This document shows positions 30,445-40,952 of a DNA stretch of 64,000 nt, piece after piece. The translations under genes and the position numbers were made by a program. Positions within the stretch are counted from its first letter, which is position 1. Every line of letters begins with the position of its first letter. A model generated the notes under the pieces. It saw only the letters and a list, made by a program, of their open reading frames with translations, had not been told where the DNA came from and made no database searches. This stretch comes from Planosporangium thailandense (GTDB lineage Bacteria > Actinomycetota > Actinomycetes > Mycobacteriales > Micromonosporaceae). The stretch covers positions 186,001 to 250,000 of the forward strand of contig NZ_JAATVY010000004.1 of NCBI RefSeq assembly GCF_011947195.1, read 5' to 3'.

Positions 30445-32739
30445 ATGCCGCCCCGCCCAACCGACCCGCGTCGCGGCACCCGCGGCGGCGTCACCGATCC
30501 GGACCTCGATCCGGCGGGGGCGTCGCCGCGGGGCGGCGCTGAGCACGGAACCGGCCGGAGCCGCTCGGGCATAGGCGACGCCCGGCGCTACACGCCACGC
30601 GGTCGCAGCCTCCGGGAGGCCGACGCGGAGCGGGGTCAGCGCCGGGGCGGTGACCCGTTCCGGCCCGCGTTGAAGGTGGTGCAGGGCGGGGCGGACGAGC
30701 CGGCGCGCCGGGGCGGTCGCGCCGGGGCGGCACGTGCCCAGGACCGGGCGCCCATCGACCGGACCGGGCGGGACCGGGCGGCTGCCGACGGCGCGCCCGA
30801 ACCGGCGCCGCGGGCACGGCGTACCCCGCCCGCGGACCCGGTGGCCGGTCGCCGGATGGGTCAGGGCAGGGGCGCCGGGGCGGGCGGCGCCCGTACCGGT
30901 GGCCGGAGCGCCGCCGGCAACAGGATCCCGACCAGGAGCCGGATCGCGCAGGGCGCGGGCCGCGGCGGGCCGGGGAAGCCGGTCCGGCGGCCGAAGCGTC
31001 AGGTGGCGCTGCCCGAGCCGCGCCGGCGGCTACGCCTGGCGAGCGTGCTCATGCTCGCCCTGTTCGTCGTCATCGGTGGCCGGCTGGTGGAGCTCCAGCT
31101 CATCGACGCGAAGGCGTACGCGGCGACGGCGCTGGTCAACCGCATCCAGACCGTGGCGCTGCCCGCACCCCGCGGCGCCATCTACGACCGCGATCGCAAG
31201 ATCCTCGTGCACAGCGTGGAGGCCCGGCTCGTCTACGCCGACCCCGGCATGGTCAAAGATCCGCAGGCCGCGGCGCGGCAACTGGCGCCGCTGCTGGCCA
31301 AGCCGGTCTCGGAACTGCTGCCCAAGCTGGCCAAGCACACCTTCAAGAACGGCACGCCGGTCCGCTTCGAGTACCTCGCGCGGGGCGTCGACGTCGCGGT
31401 CGGTGACAAGGTCAATGCGTTGAACCTCCCCGGCGTACGGGTCGAGTACGACGAGCGCCGGGACGTCCCGGGCCACGACCTCGCCGCGAACCTCCTCGGC
31501 TTCACCAACTACGACCTGACGGGCGTCACCGGCATCGAGGCCGGCTACAACAAGGTCCTGCAGGGGATCCCCGGCGAGCGGAAGTTCGAGGTCGGCGGCG
31601 GTGACGTGGCCGCCGAGATCCCGGGCGGGTACAACGACGAGAAGCCGGCGAAGCCCGGCTCATCGGTGCAGCTCACCATCAACAGCGATCTGCAGTACCA
31701 CGTGCAGACCGTCCTGTCGCAGCAGATGCAGAAGGTGAAGGCGGACTTCGGCTCGGCGGTGGTACTCGACGTGCACACCGGCGAGGTGCTGGCGCAGGCC
31801 AGCTACCCGGGCTACGACGCGGCGGAGCCGGCGAACGCGACCGCGAAGCAGTTGCGGGACGCCAACACGGACCTCGTCGTCGACCCGGGGTCGGTGATGA
31901 AAGCGGTCACCATCGGGGCCGCGCTGCAGGAGGGCGTGGTCAAGCCCGACAGCACCGTCACGATCGGGCCCGCGATCCGCAAGGGCGACACCACCTTCGC
32001 GGACACCCACCCGCTGCCCCAGGGGACCAGGATCACGCTGCCCGGCATCTTCGCGTACTCGTCGAATGTCGGCGCGATCACGGTCGGCGACCAGTTGGGC
32101 GCGCAGAAGCTGTACGAGTACCAGCAGAAGTTCGGCCTCGGCCAGGCGACCGGCGAGGGGCTGCCCGGCGAGTCACCGGGCCTGATCCAGCCGCCGAAGA
32201 ACTGGAGCGGCTCCAGCTACGGTTCCATTCCGATCGGCGACGGCATCTCCACCACGCCGCTGCAGATGGCCGCCGCGTACGCGGCGATCGCCAACGGCGG
32301 CGTGTGGGTACAGCCGCATCTGGTGAAGGACACCATCACGCCGGACGGCACCGTCACCCCGGCGCCCGCGCCGCGGACCCACCGGGTGCTGTCGACGCAG
32401 GTCGCCGACGAACTCCGGCAGATGATGGAGGCCGTGGTCACCGTGCCCGGCGCGACCGGGCACAAGGCGGCCGTCCCGGGCTACCGGGTGGCGGGCAAGA
32501 CCGGTACGGGCAAGTTCGTCATGCCGAACGGCAAGTACGACTCCCACGACGTGGCCTCGTTCATCGGGATGGCGCCGGCCGAAGCGCCGCGTTACGTCAT
32601 CGCCGTGTTCGCCCACGCGACCGGCAACGGCGGCGACGTCTCCGCGCCCGCGTTCTCCGACATGATGGGCTTCACCCTCGCGCAGAACCACGTCCCGCCG
32701 AGCAGCACGGCGCCGCCGTCGTTCCAGGTGACCCGCTGA
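30445..32739 (+). CDS. ftsI: Septal peptidoglycan transpeptidase FtsI (PBP3)
   Basis: Class B penicillin-binding protein of 764 residues that cross-links septal peptidoglycan with FtsW. The membrane anchor is at about 195-215 (LASVLMLALFVVIGGRLVELQ), followed by the dimerisation domain (APRGAIYDRDRKIL). The transpeptidase has the active-site Ser483 in DPGSVMKAV (SxxK), SSN at 539-541 and KTG at 685-687 (GKTGTGK). The cytoplasmic region before the anchor is nearly 195 residues, Arg/Gly/Pro-rich and presumably disordered, much longer than in enterobacteria. The ATG lies 3 nt after the ftsL-like stop with no clear SD, suggesting coupling. Confidence 0.95.
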   Translation: MPPRPTDPRRGTRGGVTDPDLDPAGASPRGGAEHGTGRSRSGIGDARRYTPRGRSLREADAERGQRRGGDPFRPALKVVQGGADEPARRGGRAGAARAQDRAPIDRTGRDRAAADGAPEPAPRARRTPPADPVAGRRMGQGRGAGAGGARTGGRSAAGNRIPTRSRIAQGAGRGGPGKPVRRPKRQVALPEPRRRLRLASVLMLALFVVIGGRLVELQLIDAKAYAATALVNRIQTVALPAPRGAIYDRDRKILVHSVEARLVYADPGMVKDPQAAARQLAPLLAKPVSELLPKLAKHTFKNGTPVRFEYLARGVDVAVGDKVNALNLPGVRVEYDERRDVPGHDLAANLLGFTNYDLTGVTGIEAGYNKVLQGIPGERKFEVGGGDVAAEIPGGYNDEKPAKPGSSVQLTINSDLQYHVQTVLSQQMQKVKADFGSAVVLDVHTGEVLAQASYPGYDAAEPANATAKQLRDANTDLVVDPGSVMKAVTIGAALQEGVVKPDSTVTIGPAIRKGDTTFADTHPLPQGTRITLPGIFAYSSNVGAITVGDQLGAQKLYEYQQKFGLGQATGEGLPGESPGLIQPPKNWSGSSYGSIPIGDGISTTPLQMAAAYAAIANGGVWVQPHLVKDTITPDGTVTPAPAPRTHRVLSTQVADELRQMMEAVVTVPGATGHKAAVPGYRVAGKTGTGKFVMPNGKYDSHDVASFIGMAPAEAPRYVIAVFAHATGNGGDVSAPAFSDMMGFTLAQNHVPPSSTAPPSFQVTR

Positions 32740-32790
32740 GGTGGACGCTGACGTGACCCGCCTTCCCCGACCGACTGAAACCACAACGGG

Positions 32791-32796
32791 TAGGGT
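32791..32796 (+). promoter_or_regulatory. -10 hexamer for leaderless murE mRNA
   Basis: TAGGGT ends 8 nt before the murE GTG, with no SD in the 65-bp gap after ftsI. It would give the mur genes a promoter independent of mraZ. Confidence 0.6.
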
Positions 32797-32804
32797 CTAG
32801 CTCC

Positions 32805-34352
32805 GTGCCCGGCTACCCCCGTCCCCTCGCCGTGCCGGCGACCCCGCTACCTGAGCTGGGGGCGCTGCTGTCGGCTTCCGTCGATGCCGCCACCGACGTC
32901 ACCGTCACCGGGATCACCCACGCCAGCGGCGAGGTGCGCCCCGGTGACCTGTACGCCGCGCTGCCCGGCGCCAATCGGCACGGCGCCGAGTTCATCGCCG
33001 CCGCCGCGGCAGCCGGTGCGGTGGCCGTCCTCACCGACCCGGCCGGTGCCGACCGGGCGGCGGCCGCGGGGCTGCCCGCGCTGGTCGTCGCCGACCCACG
33101 CGCGGTGCTCGGCGTCGCCGCCGCGCGCGTCTACGGCGACCCGAGCCGGCGGCTCGCGGTCATCGGGATCACCGGTACGGCGGGCAAGACCTCGACGGCG
33201 TACCTCGTCGAGTCCGGCCTCCGGGCCGCCGGCCGGACCACCGGGCTGATCGGCACCGTCGAGACCCGGCTCGGTGACCTCGTCATCAGCAGCGCCCGCA
33301 CCACGCCGGAAGCGACGGATCTACATGCCTGCCTGGCCGTCGCCGTGGAGCGGGGCGTCGACGCGGTCGTCATGGAGGTGTCCAGCCACGCGCTGGCGCT
33401 CGGCCGGGTGGGCGGCGTCCACTTCGCCGTCGGCGGCTTCACCAACCTGGGCCTGGACCATCTGGACTTCCACCGTGACGTCGAGGACTACTTCGCGGCC
33501 AAGGCGAAGCTGTTCGACGGCCGGTGCGCCGTCGAGATCGTCAACATCGACGACGAGTACGGCCGGCGCCTCGTCCGGCCCGGCACCGTGACGTACGCGG
33601 TCTCGCACGGCGACTGGCACGCCTCCGACCTCACCGACCTGGGCTTCGCGCAGCGCTTCGTGGCGCACGGGCCCGGCGGGATCGCCGTCGACGCGGGCGT
33701 CGCCCTGCCCGGGCGGCACTCCGTCGCGAACGCGCTGCTGGCCATCGCGTCGCTCTCCGCTGTCGGCATCGAGCCGGCCGTGGCGGCCCGTGGCGTGGCC
33801 GACTGCCCCGGCACGCCCGGCCGGCTGGAGCGCGTGGCGGCGCCCGGGCCGGTACTCGGGATCGTCGACTACGCGCACAAGCCGGACTCGGTCGCGCAGG
33901 TGCTCGCCGCGCTGCGGGGTCGAGGCAGGCTGATCTGCGTGATCGGCGCCGGCGGTGACCGCGACCGGTCGAAACGGCCGCTGATGGGAGCGATCGCCGC
34001 CCGGGGCGCGGACGTGGTCATCGTCACCGATGACAACCCGCGTACCGAGGACCCCGCGGCGATCCGCGCCGAGGTGCTGGCCGGCGCGCGTGACGCCGCG
34101 GACGGGACGATCGCCCTTGTAGAGGTGGCGGGTCGGCGCGCGGCGATCGGGGAGGCGGTGCGGCTGGCGGCCGCCGGTGACGTGATCGCGCTGCTCGGCA
34201 AGGGGCACGAGCGCGGACAGGAGGTGGGTGGCGAGGTGTACCCGTTCGACGACCGTGACGAGCTGGCGAAGGCGCTGACCGCGAGGTTCGGCCCGGTACC
34301 CGCCGAGGCGGTTACGGATCAGCGGCCGGCTCCGGCGGGAGGCGCCCGGTGA
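32805..34352 (+). CDS. murE: UDP-MurNAc-tripeptide synthetase MurE (meso-DAP type)
   Basis: Mur ligase of 515 residues that adds the third residue to UDP-MurNAc-L-Ala-D-Glu. The ATP-binding motif is GITGTAGKTSTAYLVE (~123-138), followed by ARTTPEATDLH and MEVSSHALALGRV. The C-terminal domain has DNPRTEDP, the motif that selects meso-diaminopimelate rather than lysine. This supports a meso-DAP (A1gamma-type) wall. The GTG start is of the leaderless type (TAGGGT 8 nt upstream). Its stop overlaps murF by 4 nt (GTGA). Confidence 0.96.
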   Translation: MPGYPRPLAVPATPLPELGALLSASVDAATDVTVTGITHASGEVRPGDLYAALPGANRHGAEFIAAAAAAGAVAVLTDPAGADRAAAAGLPALVVADPRAVLGVAAARVYGDPSRRLAVIGITGTAGKTSTAYLVESGLRAAGRTTGLIGTVETRLGDLVISSARTTPEATDLHACLAVAVERGVDAVVMEVSSHALALGRVGGVHFAVGGFTNLGLDHLDFHRDVEDYFAAKAKLFDGRCAVEIVNIDDEYGRRLVRPGTVTYAVSHGDWHASDLTDLGFAQRFVAHGPGGIAVDAGVALPGRHSVANALLAIASLSAVGIEPAVAARGVADCPGTPGRLERVAAPGPVLGIVDYAHKPDSVAQVLAALRGRGRLICVIGAGGDRDRSKRPLMGAIAARGADVVIVTDDNPRTEDPAAIRAEVLAGARDAADGTIALVEVAGRRAAIGEAVRLAAAGDVIALLGKGHERGQEVGGEVYPFDDRDELAKALTARFGPVPAEAVTDQRPAPAGGAR

Positions 34353-35740
34353 TCCCGCTGACCCTGGCCGAGATCGCCGAGGCCACCGGCGCGGAGCTGG
34401 CCGGCGCCGACCCCGCGGCGCGGGTGACCGGATCGGTCGAGTTCGACTCGCGCCGGGTCGGACCGGGCGGGCTCTTCGTCGCGTTCGCCGGCGAGAAGGT
34501 CGACGGCCACGACTACGGCGCGACGGCGATGGCCGCCGGCGCCGTCGCGGTGCTCGGCACCCGCCCGGTCGAGGGCGTACCGACGCTCGTCGTCGGCGAC
34601 GCGCTGGACGCGCTCGGCCGGCTCGCCCGCGCCGTGCGCGACCGGCTGCCCCGGCTGACCGTCGTCGGCATCACCGGATCGTCCGGCAAGACCACCACCA
34701 AGGACCTGATCTCGCAGCTGCTGGCCCGCCTCGGCGAGGTGGTCGCACCGGCCGGCAACTTCAACAACGAGCTGGGCCTGCCCCACACCGTGCTCAAGGC
34801 CACTCCGGACACCCGGTACCTGGTGCTCGAGATGGGCGCGCGCGGCGTCGGGCACATCCGGTACCTGTGCGACATCGCCCGCCCCGACATCGGGGTGGAG
34901 GTCAACGTCGGCGAGGCGCACCTGGGCGAGTTCGGCTCGGTCGAGCGCATCGCGGCGGCGAAGTCCGAGCTCGTCGCGTCGCTGTCGGCCGACGGCCTGG
35001 CCGTGCTCAACGCCGACGACGCCCGGGTACGGGCCATGGCGACGGTCACGCCCGGGCGCGTGCTGCTCGCGGGGGAGGCCGCCGACGCGGACCTGCGGGC
35101 CGAGGACGTGGTCGTCGACGCGCGGGGCCGGGCGTCGTACCAGCTGGTCGCCGGCGCCGAGCGGGCCGCCGTGCGGCTCGCGGTCACCGGCCGGCACCAG
35201 GTCGGCAACACGCTGCTCGCCGCCGCCGTGGCGACCTCGCTCGGCATGTCCGTGTCCGACGCGGCCGCCGCGCTGAGCGAGGCCGGGCTCGTGTCGAGCC
35301 GGCGCATGGATGTGTTCGACCGCGCCGACGGGGTGACGGTCATCGACGACTCGTACAACGCCAACCCGTCGTCGACCGCGGCCGCGCTGCGGGCGCTGGC
35401 CGAGCTGGGCCGGGGCCGGCGCACCATCGCGGTGCTCGGCTACATGGCGGAGCTGGGCGAGTACGAGCGTGCCGGGCACGAGGAGGTTGGACGGCTGGCC
35501 GCCGAGCTGGGCGTCGACCTGCTGGTGGCGGTGGGTGACCAGGCCGCGCCGATCCTCACCGGCGCGGAGGCGAATGCGAATTGGGGAGGGAAGTCTGTGC
35601 TCGTGATCGACCAGGACGCCGCGATCGCGGTCCTGCGCGACGAGCTGCGATCGGGTGACGTGGTCCTGTGCAAGGGGTCGCGCTACCGCACCTGGGACGT
35701 CGTCGACGCCCTCCGTGAGACGGCCGAGGTACAAGCGTGA
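34349..35740 (+). CDS. murF: UDP-MurNAc-tripeptide:D-Ala-D-Ala ligase MurF
   Basis: Mur ligase of 463 residues that adds D-Ala-D-Ala to complete the UDP-MurNAc pentapeptide. Its features are [15 protein letters not shown] at the start, [28 protein letters not shown] (split here as the usual N-domain), [16 protein letters not shown] for [17 protein letters not shown] and [15 protein letters not shown] in the C-domain. It overlaps murE upstream and mraY downstream by 4 nt each (GTGA), typical of this operon. Confidence 0.96.
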   Translation: MIPLTLAEIAEATGAELAGADPAARVTGSVEFDSRRVGPGGLFVAFAGEKVDGHDYGATAMAAGAVAVLGTRPVEGVPTLVVGDALDALGRLARAVRDRLPRLTVVGITGSSGKTTTKDLISQLLARLGEVVAPAGNFNNELGLPHTVLKATPDTRYLVLEMGARGVGHIRYLCDIARPDIGVEVNVGEAHLGEFGSVERIAAAKSELVASLSADGLAVLNADDARVRAMATVTPGRVLLAGEAADADLRAEDVVVDARGRASYQLVAGAERAAVRLAVTGRHQVGNTLLAAAVATSLGMSVSDAAAALSEAGLVSSRRMDVFDRADGVTVIDDSYNANPSSTAAALRALAELGRGRRTIAVLGYMAELGEYERAGHEEVGRLAAELGVDLLVAVGDQAAPILTGAEANANWGGKSVLVIDQDAAIAVLRDELRSGDVVLCKGSRYRTWDVVDALRETAEVQA

Positions 35741-36888
35741 GGGCTGTCATCGTCGCGGCGTTCGCGGCGTTCATCCTGTCGATCCTGCTCACCCCGATCG
35801 CCATCAAGGTCTTCACCCGTATGCGGGCCGACCAGCCGATCCGGGCCGAAGGAAAGGTCCCGCCCCACCTGGCGAAGAAGGGCACCCCGACGATGGGCGG
35901 GGTGGCGTTCATCATCGCCACGATCATCGCGTACATCGCCGGCCATCTCGTGCTGAGCACGCTGCCGGACGAGCAGTTGCGGTGGACGCCGGCGCGGCCG
36001 ACGACCACCGGGGTCGTGCTGCTCGGCCTGTTCGTCTGCACCGGCGCGGTCGGCTTCATCGACGACTATCTGAAGGTCAGCAAGAAGAACAGCCTGGGGC
36101 TCAACAAGCGCGGCAAGCTCATCGGCCAGGCGCTGGTCGGCGCCGTCTTCGGCGTGGTCGCGCTGTACTTCCCGCGGACCTTCATCGACAACACCAGTCA
36201 GACCAGGCACATCACCGTCGGCAGCGAGTACCTGTCGTTCGTCAAGAACATCTACTGGCTGCAGATCGGCAAGTTCGGCGCGGTCCTGCTGTTCATCTTC
36301 GTCGTGATGTCGATGTCGAACGCGGTCAACCTGACCGACGGCCTCGACGGCCTGGCGACCGGGGCGTCCATCATGGTGATCGGCGCCTACGCGATCATCG
36401 GGTTCTGGCAGTACCGGCACTGGTGCGTCGACCCGGACTACGGGTACCTCGCCAAGTACTGCTACGAGTCGAGGGACCCCTTGGAAGTCGCCATGATTGC
36501 CGCCGCCGCGGCCGGCGCACTGGCGGGGTTCCTGTGGTGGAACACGTCCCCGGCCCGCATCTTCATGGGTGACACGGGCGCGCTCGCGCTCGGCTCGCTC
36601 ATCGCCGGCCTGGCGTACTCGACCAACACCGTGCTGCTCGTGCCCATTCTGGGGCTGCTGTTCGTCATCATCACGATCACGTGGGTGATGCAGATCGGGT
36701 CGTTCCGGCTGACCGGCCGGCGCATCTTCCGGATGGTGCCGTTGCAGCACCACTTCGAGCTGGCCGGCTGGAGCGAGGTCAACATCGTGGTCCGCTTCTG
36801 GATCATCGCTGGGCTCGGGGTGGCCATCGGCATCGGCCTGTTCTACGCCGACTTCCTGCGGGTCGTGACCAAGGGAGCGATCGGGTGA
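35737..36888 (+). CDS. mraY: Phospho-MurNAc-pentapeptide transferase MraY
   Basis: A polytopic membrane enzyme of 383 residues, about ten helices, that moves phospho-MurNAc-pentapeptide to undecaprenyl phosphate to form lipid I. Active-site stretches are [11 protein letters not shown], the aspartates in [25 protein letters not shown], the loop [14 protein letters not shown] and the histidines in [11 protein letters not shown] loop after helix 2 carries a hydrophilic insertion near residues 70-85. The GTG start overlaps murF, and its stop overlaps murD (GTGA). Confidence 0.97.
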   Translation: MRAVIVAAFAAFILSILLTPIAIKVFTRMRADQPIRAEGKVPPHLAKKGTPTMGGVAFIIATIIAYIAGHLVLSTLPDEQLRWTPARPTTTGVVLLGLFVCTGAVGFIDDYLKVSKKNSLGLNKRGKLIGQALVGAVFGVVALYFPRTFIDNTSQTRHITVGSEYLSFVKNIYWLQIGKFGAVLLFIFVVMSMSNAVNLTDGLDGLATGASIMVIGAYAIIGFWQYRHWCVDPDYGYLAKYCYESRDPLEVAMIAAAAAGALAGFLWWNTSPARIFMGDTGALALGSLIAGLAYSTNTVLLVPILGLLFVIITITWVMQIGSFRLTGRRIFRMVPLQHHFELAGWSEVNIVVRFWIIAGLGVAIGIGLFYADFLRVVTKGAIG

Positions 36889-38255
36889 GCGACGACGGCA
36901 TCGGGTACGCGGGCCGCCGCGTCCTTGTCGCCGGTACCGGCGTCGCGGGCGCCGCGGCGGCGCGGGTGCTGATCGCGGCGGGCGCCGAGGTGACCGTCGT
37001 GGACCGGGCCGACGGGCCGGTCCTGGCGCAACTGCGCGACCTCGGCGCGAAGACCGTGGTGGGCGACGGCGTGGCGGAGCTCACCGGGGTGACCGACGTC
37101 GTCGTCTCGCCCGGCTTCCCGCCGCACCACCCCCTCGCGACGGCGGCGACGGCCGCCGGGCTCGACGTGTACAGCGAGCCGGAGCTGGCCTGGCGGCTGC
37201 GCGGCCCGGACGCGCCGCAGTGGCTCGCGGTGACCGGCACCAACGGCAAGACCACGACCACCACGATGCTGGCGGCGATCCTCGCCGCGGCGGGCCGGCG
37301 CACGGCCGCGCTGGGCAACATCGGCGAGCCGCTGGTGTTCGCCACGAGCGGCTACGACGTGCTCGCGGTGGAGCTGTCGAGCCAGCAGCTGCACTGGTCG
37401 TCGACCATGGCCCCGCAGGCGGGCGCGCTGCTCAATCTCGCCGACGACCACCTTGACTGGCACGGCGGTTTCGACGCGTACGTCGAGGCGAAGGCGGCCA
37501 TCTGGCGCTCGGCCCCGGCCGGCGGGGTGGCGGTCGGCAACCTCGACGACCCGCGGGTGGCGGCGCTGCTGTCCCGGGTGGAGGGGCGGCGGGTCGGCTT
37601 CACGCTCGGCGAGCCGGGGCCCGGTCAGCTCGGCGTCGTCGACGGCTACCTGGTCCACGACGGGGTGCAGCTCACCCCGATCGACGGCATCCGCCCACCG
37701 GGCGCGCACAACGTCGCCAACGCCCTGGCCGCGGCGGCGCTGGCCCGCGCGTACGGGGTGGACGCGGCGGCCGTCCACGCCGGGCTCGCCGGTTACGAGC
37801 CGCAGGCCCACCGCAACGCGCACGTCGCCACCGTCGACGGCGTCGCCTACGTCGACGACAGCAAGGCCACCAACCCCCACGCGGCGCTGGCCGCGCTCAA
37901 CGCGTACCCACGGGTGGTCTGGATCGCGGGCGGCCAGCTCAAGGGCGTGGACGTCGCCGACCTGGTCGCGGCCGTCGCGGATCGGCTCGTCGGCGCGGTG
38001 CTGCTCGGTGTGGACCGCGCCGAGATCGCCACGGCGCTGGCGCGACACGCCCCGTCGGTACCCGTGGTCGAGGTCGCCAGGGCCGATGATGGGGCGATGG
38101 ACGACGTCGTACGCGCCGCGGCGGCGCTCGCGCGCCCGGGCGACACCGTCCTGCTCTCGCCGGCAGCGGCGTCGCGGGACATGTTCGTCAGCTACGCCGA
38201 GCGCGGGGAGGCTTTCGCCGCCGCGGTCCGCACGTTGCCGACCGCGGACGGCTGA
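36885..38255 (+). CDS. murD: UDP-MurNAc-L-Ala:D-Glu ligase MurD
   Basis: Mur ligase of 456 residues that adds D-glutamate to UDP-MurNAc-L-Ala. The N-terminal Rossmann domain has [19 protein letters not shown] and [12 protein letters not shown]. The ATP motif is [15 protein letters not shown] (~117-131), and the C-terminal domain has [13 protein letters not shown] and [11 protein letters not shown]. The GTG at 36885 was chosen because it overlaps the mraY stop and has the SD AAGGGAG. It is followed after 39 nt by ftsW. Confidence 0.96.
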   Translation: MSDDGIGYAGRRVLVAGTGVAGAAAARVLIAAGAEVTVVDRADGPVLAQLRDLGAKTVVGDGVAELTGVTDVVVSPGFPPHHPLATAATAAGLDVYSEPELAWRLRGPDAPQWLAVTGTNGKTTTTTMLAAILAAAGRRTAALGNIGEPLVFATSGYDVLAVELSSQQLHWSSTMAPQAGALLNLADDHLDWHGGFDAYVEAKAAIWRSAPAGGVAVGNLDDPRVAALLSRVEGRRVGFTLGEPGPGQLGVVDGYLVHDGVQLTPIDGIRPPGAHNVANALAAAALARAYGVDAAAVHAGLAGYEPQAHRNAHVATVDGVAYVDDSKATNPHAALAALNAYPRVVWIAGGQLKGVDVADLVAAVADRLVGAVLLGVDRAEIATALARHAPSVPVVEVARADDGAMDDVVRAAAALARPGDTVLLSPAAASRDMFVSYAERGEAFAAAVRTLPTADG

Positions 38256-38294
38256 CGCCCGGGTGCTACCGATCGACGAGACCGAGGGGGTGGC

Positions 38295-39776
38295 GTGACG
38301 ACCGACACGACCGTCCGGGACTCAGACCGTCCCGCCGCGCCCGGGCCGACACCGACGGCGCCGGCCGGCCGCACGGCGTCGGGTCCGCTGGCGGCGCTGC
38401 GCGGGCTGCTCGACCGGCCCCTCGCGTCGTACTACCTGCTGCTCGCGAGCCTCGGCCTGCTGCTCGTGTTCGGTCTGGTCATGGTGTTCAGCGCCACCAG
38501 CGTGGAGAACTTCCGCGAGACGCACAGCCCGTACACCTCGCTGATCAAGCAGTCGACCTGGGCCGTGGTGGGTCTGCTGGGGTTCTGGTTCTGCCAGCGC
38601 CTGCCGATGCGCACGTACCGGGGGATCGCCAGGTACGTGCTGATCGTGTCCATGGTGCTGATGGTCGTCCTGGACATGTTGACGTTCCTGGGTGGGCTGA
38701 GCGGGGGTCCGAATCCGACGCCGTTGCGGCTCGGCCCGCTGCACGCCGACGAGAACTGGCTGTACATCGGCCCGATCCAGGGCCAGCCGTCCGAGCTCGG
38801 CAAGCTCGGGCTGATCCTGTGGTCGGCCGACATCCTGACGCGCAAGGGCACGAAGATCGCGAACTGGCGTGAGCTGATCACGCCGGTGTTCCCGGTGGCG
38901 CTGCTGCTGCTCGGCCTGGTCGGCTACAGCGACTTCGGCACCATGACCTGTCTGTTCCTCGCGTTTCTCGGGGTGCTGTGGGCCGCCGGCGTGCAGAAGC
39001 GGGTCTTCGCGGTGCTGTTCGGCGCCGCCGTGGTGGGCATGACCGTACTGATCCAGGCGGCGCCCTACCGGATGGCGCGCGTCACTGTCTTCCTCGATCC
39101 CGCGCATGCCGACCGCAACGGCCCCGCGTACCAGTTCTTCCAGGGCCTGTACGCCATCGCCGACGGCGGCTGGTTCGGCGTCGGGCTGGGCCGGGGCCCC
39201 TCGAAGTGGGGGCTGCTGCCCAACGGCCACAACGACAGCATCTTCGCGGTGATCGCCGAAGAGCTCGGGGTCGTGGGCTGCCTGGTGCTGCTGGTGCTGC
39301 TTGCGGTGCTGGCCTGCACCGGGCTGCGCATCGCCCGCCGGGTCGAGCATCCGTTCCGCCGGCTGGTGGCCACCGGCATCACCTGCTGGCTGGTCGGGCA
39401 GGCAGCCATCAACATCGGGGGCGTCATCGGCATCATGCCGATGACCGGGGTCCCGCTGCCGTTCATCTCCGACGGCGGAACGGCGCTGGTCGTCGCGCTC
39501 GGCGCGGCCGGCATCCTGACGTCCTTCGCCCGCGCGGAGCCCGACGCCGCGAGAGCGCTACACGCCCGTCCGCCCCGTCGGTGGGTACAGCTAGTCTGGG
39601 CGCCGTTGCCGCCGCTGCCACAGCGTGGGGCGGGCCGCCGCGCGTCGGCGCGCGAAGGCACCGGGGCGTCCGCGCGTCCGGGCGCCGCAGCGTCCGCGCG
39701 GACGGGCCGGGCCCGTGCCGCCGGGGCGCGCGCGGACAACGGCGGACGCGCCGCCGGCGGCGTCCGACAGCGCTAG
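38295..39776 (+). CDS. ftsW: Septal peptidoglycan glycosyltransferase FtsW
   Basis: A SEDS-family polymerase of 493 residues with about ten membrane helices that polymerises lipid II at the septum with FtsI. Motifs include LVFGLVMVFSATSVE near the first helix, the central GQPSELGKLGLILW, GYSDFGTMT and GVPLPFISDGGTALVVALG near the end. A cytoplasmic tail of ~75 residues after helix 10 is almost only Ala, Arg, Gly and Pro (QRGAGRRASAREGTG and onwards), as on FtsI's N-terminus. The GTG start has the SD GAGGGGGTGG. Confidence 0.95.
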   Translation: MTTDTTVRDSDRPAAPGPTPTAPAGRTASGPLAALRGLLDRPLASYYLLLASLGLLLVFGLVMVFSATSVENFRETHSPYTSLIKQSTWAVVGLLGFWFCQRLPMRTYRGIARYVLIVSMVLMVVLDMLTFLGGLSGGPNPTPLRLGPLHADENWLYIGPIQGQPSELGKLGLILWSADILTRKGTKIANWRELITPVFPVALLLLGLVGYSDFGTMTCLFLAFLGVLWAAGVQKRVFAVLFGAAVVGMTVLIQAAPYRMARVTVFLDPAHADRNGPAYQFFQGLYAIADGGWFGVGLGRGPSKWGLLPNGHNDSIFAVIAEELGVVGCLVLLVLLAVLACTGLRIARRVEHPFRRLVATGITCWLVGQAAINIGGVIGIMPMTGVPLPFISDGGTALVVALGAAGILTSFARAEPDAARALHARPPRRWVQLVWAPLPPLPQRGAGRRASAREGTGASARPGAAASARTGRARAAGARADNGGRAAGGVRQR

Positions 39777-39799
39777 CTGACAGGGGAGGAACGCGCGAG

Positions 39800-40921
39800 A
39801 TGGCGGGACAGTACGGGAAGCCCATCCGGTCGGTCGTGCTCGCCGGCGGTGGCACCGGTGGGCACATCTACCCGTTGCTGGCGTTCGCCGACTGTCTGCG
39901 CCAGCACGATCCGCAGCTACGTGTCACGTGTCTCGGGACGCCCAAGGGCCTGGAGAACGAGCTGATCCCGCCGCGCGGCTACGACCTGCGCAACGTTCCC
40001 GCCTACCAGCTGCCGCGGTCGGTCAACATGAACCTGGTCCGTACGCCGGACCGGATGTGGCGGGCGGCCCGGGCGACCCGCGCGGTCCTCGACGAGGTGT
40101 CGGCCGACGTCGTGGTCGGCTTCGGTGGCTACGTCGCGGTGCCGGCCTACCTCGCGGCCTGGCGGCGCAAGACGCCGATCGTCATCCATGAGGTCAACGT
40201 GCCGCCGGGCGTCGCCAACCGGATGGGCATGCGCTTCACCCGCAACGTGGCGGTGGGCTTCCCACACCAGGTCGAGCAGGTGCCGGCGCTGCAGCACGCC
40301 CGCGTGACCGGGGTGCCGATGCGACGGTCGATCACGACGCTCGACCGGGCCGCGCGGCGCGCCGAGGCCCGGGCGCACTTCGGTCTGCGGCCGGACCTGC
40401 CCACGCTGTTCGTGTTCGGCGCGTCGCAGGGCGCCCGCTCGATCAACCTCGCGATGGCGGGCGCGGCCAAGGCCATCACCGCGGCGGGGGTGCAGGTGCT
40501 GCACATCATCGGCGCCCGCAACGAGCCGGTCGACATCCCGCCGGACCTGCCGGTCCCGTACGTGACCGTCAAGTTCCTGGAGGCGATGGAGCTCGGGTAC
40601 GCGGCCGGCGACCTGGCGCTGTGCCGGGGCGGTGCGATCACATGTGCGGAAACGGCTGCCGTGGGTATGCCGGCGGTTTACGTGCCACTACCGTACGGAA
40701 ACGGGGAGCAGCGCCGTAACGCGTTGCCGATCGTCGACGCCGGGGGCGGGTTGATCGTCGATGACGGCGAGCTGACGTCCGACTGGATCGAGCGCACGGT
40801 GGTGCCGTTGGCGCGCGATGAGGCGCGGCTGGCCGCGATGAGCGCGGCCGCCGCGGCGTACGGGCGCCGCGACGGCGACGAGGCGTTGCGTGCCTTCATG
40901 TACGAGGTGGCGGGGCAGTGA
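39800..40921 (+). CDS. murG: UDP-GlcNAc:lipid I N-acetylglucosaminyltransferase MurG
   Basis: GT28 transferase of 373 residues that converts lipid I to lipid II at the inner face of the membrane. The N-terminal glycine loop is VLAGGGTGGHIYPLLAF, the second Gly loop is VVGFGGYVAVPAYLAAW, and HEVNVPPGVANRMG lies near the membrane face. The C-domain has VFGASQGARSINLA and the donor-binding LALCRGGAITCAETAAVGMPA. The ATG at 39800 follows a strong SD (GGGGAGGA). The frame is open far upstream across ftsW, but those codons are the ftsW gene in another frame. Confidence 0.96.
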   Translation: MAGQYGKPIRSVVLAGGGTGGHIYPLLAFADCLRQHDPQLRVTCLGTPKGLENELIPPRGYDLRNVPAYQLPRSVNMNLVRTPDRMWRAARATRAVLDEVSADVVVGFGGYVAVPAYLAAWRRKTPIVIHEVNVPPGVANRMGMRFTRNVAVGFPHQVEQVPALQHARVTGVPMRRSITTLDRAARRAEARAHFGLRPDLPTLFVFGASQGARSINLAMAGAAKAITAAGVQVLHIIGARNEPVDIPPDLPVPYVTVKFLEAMELGYAAGDLALCRGGAITCAETAAVGMPAVYVPLPYGNGEQRRNALPIVDAGGGLIVDDGELTSDWIERTVVPLARDEARLAAMSAAAAAYGRRDGDEALRAFMYEVAGQ

Positions 40922-40952
40922 GCGCGAGCGATCGCAGAGAGGTGAGGGGTCA

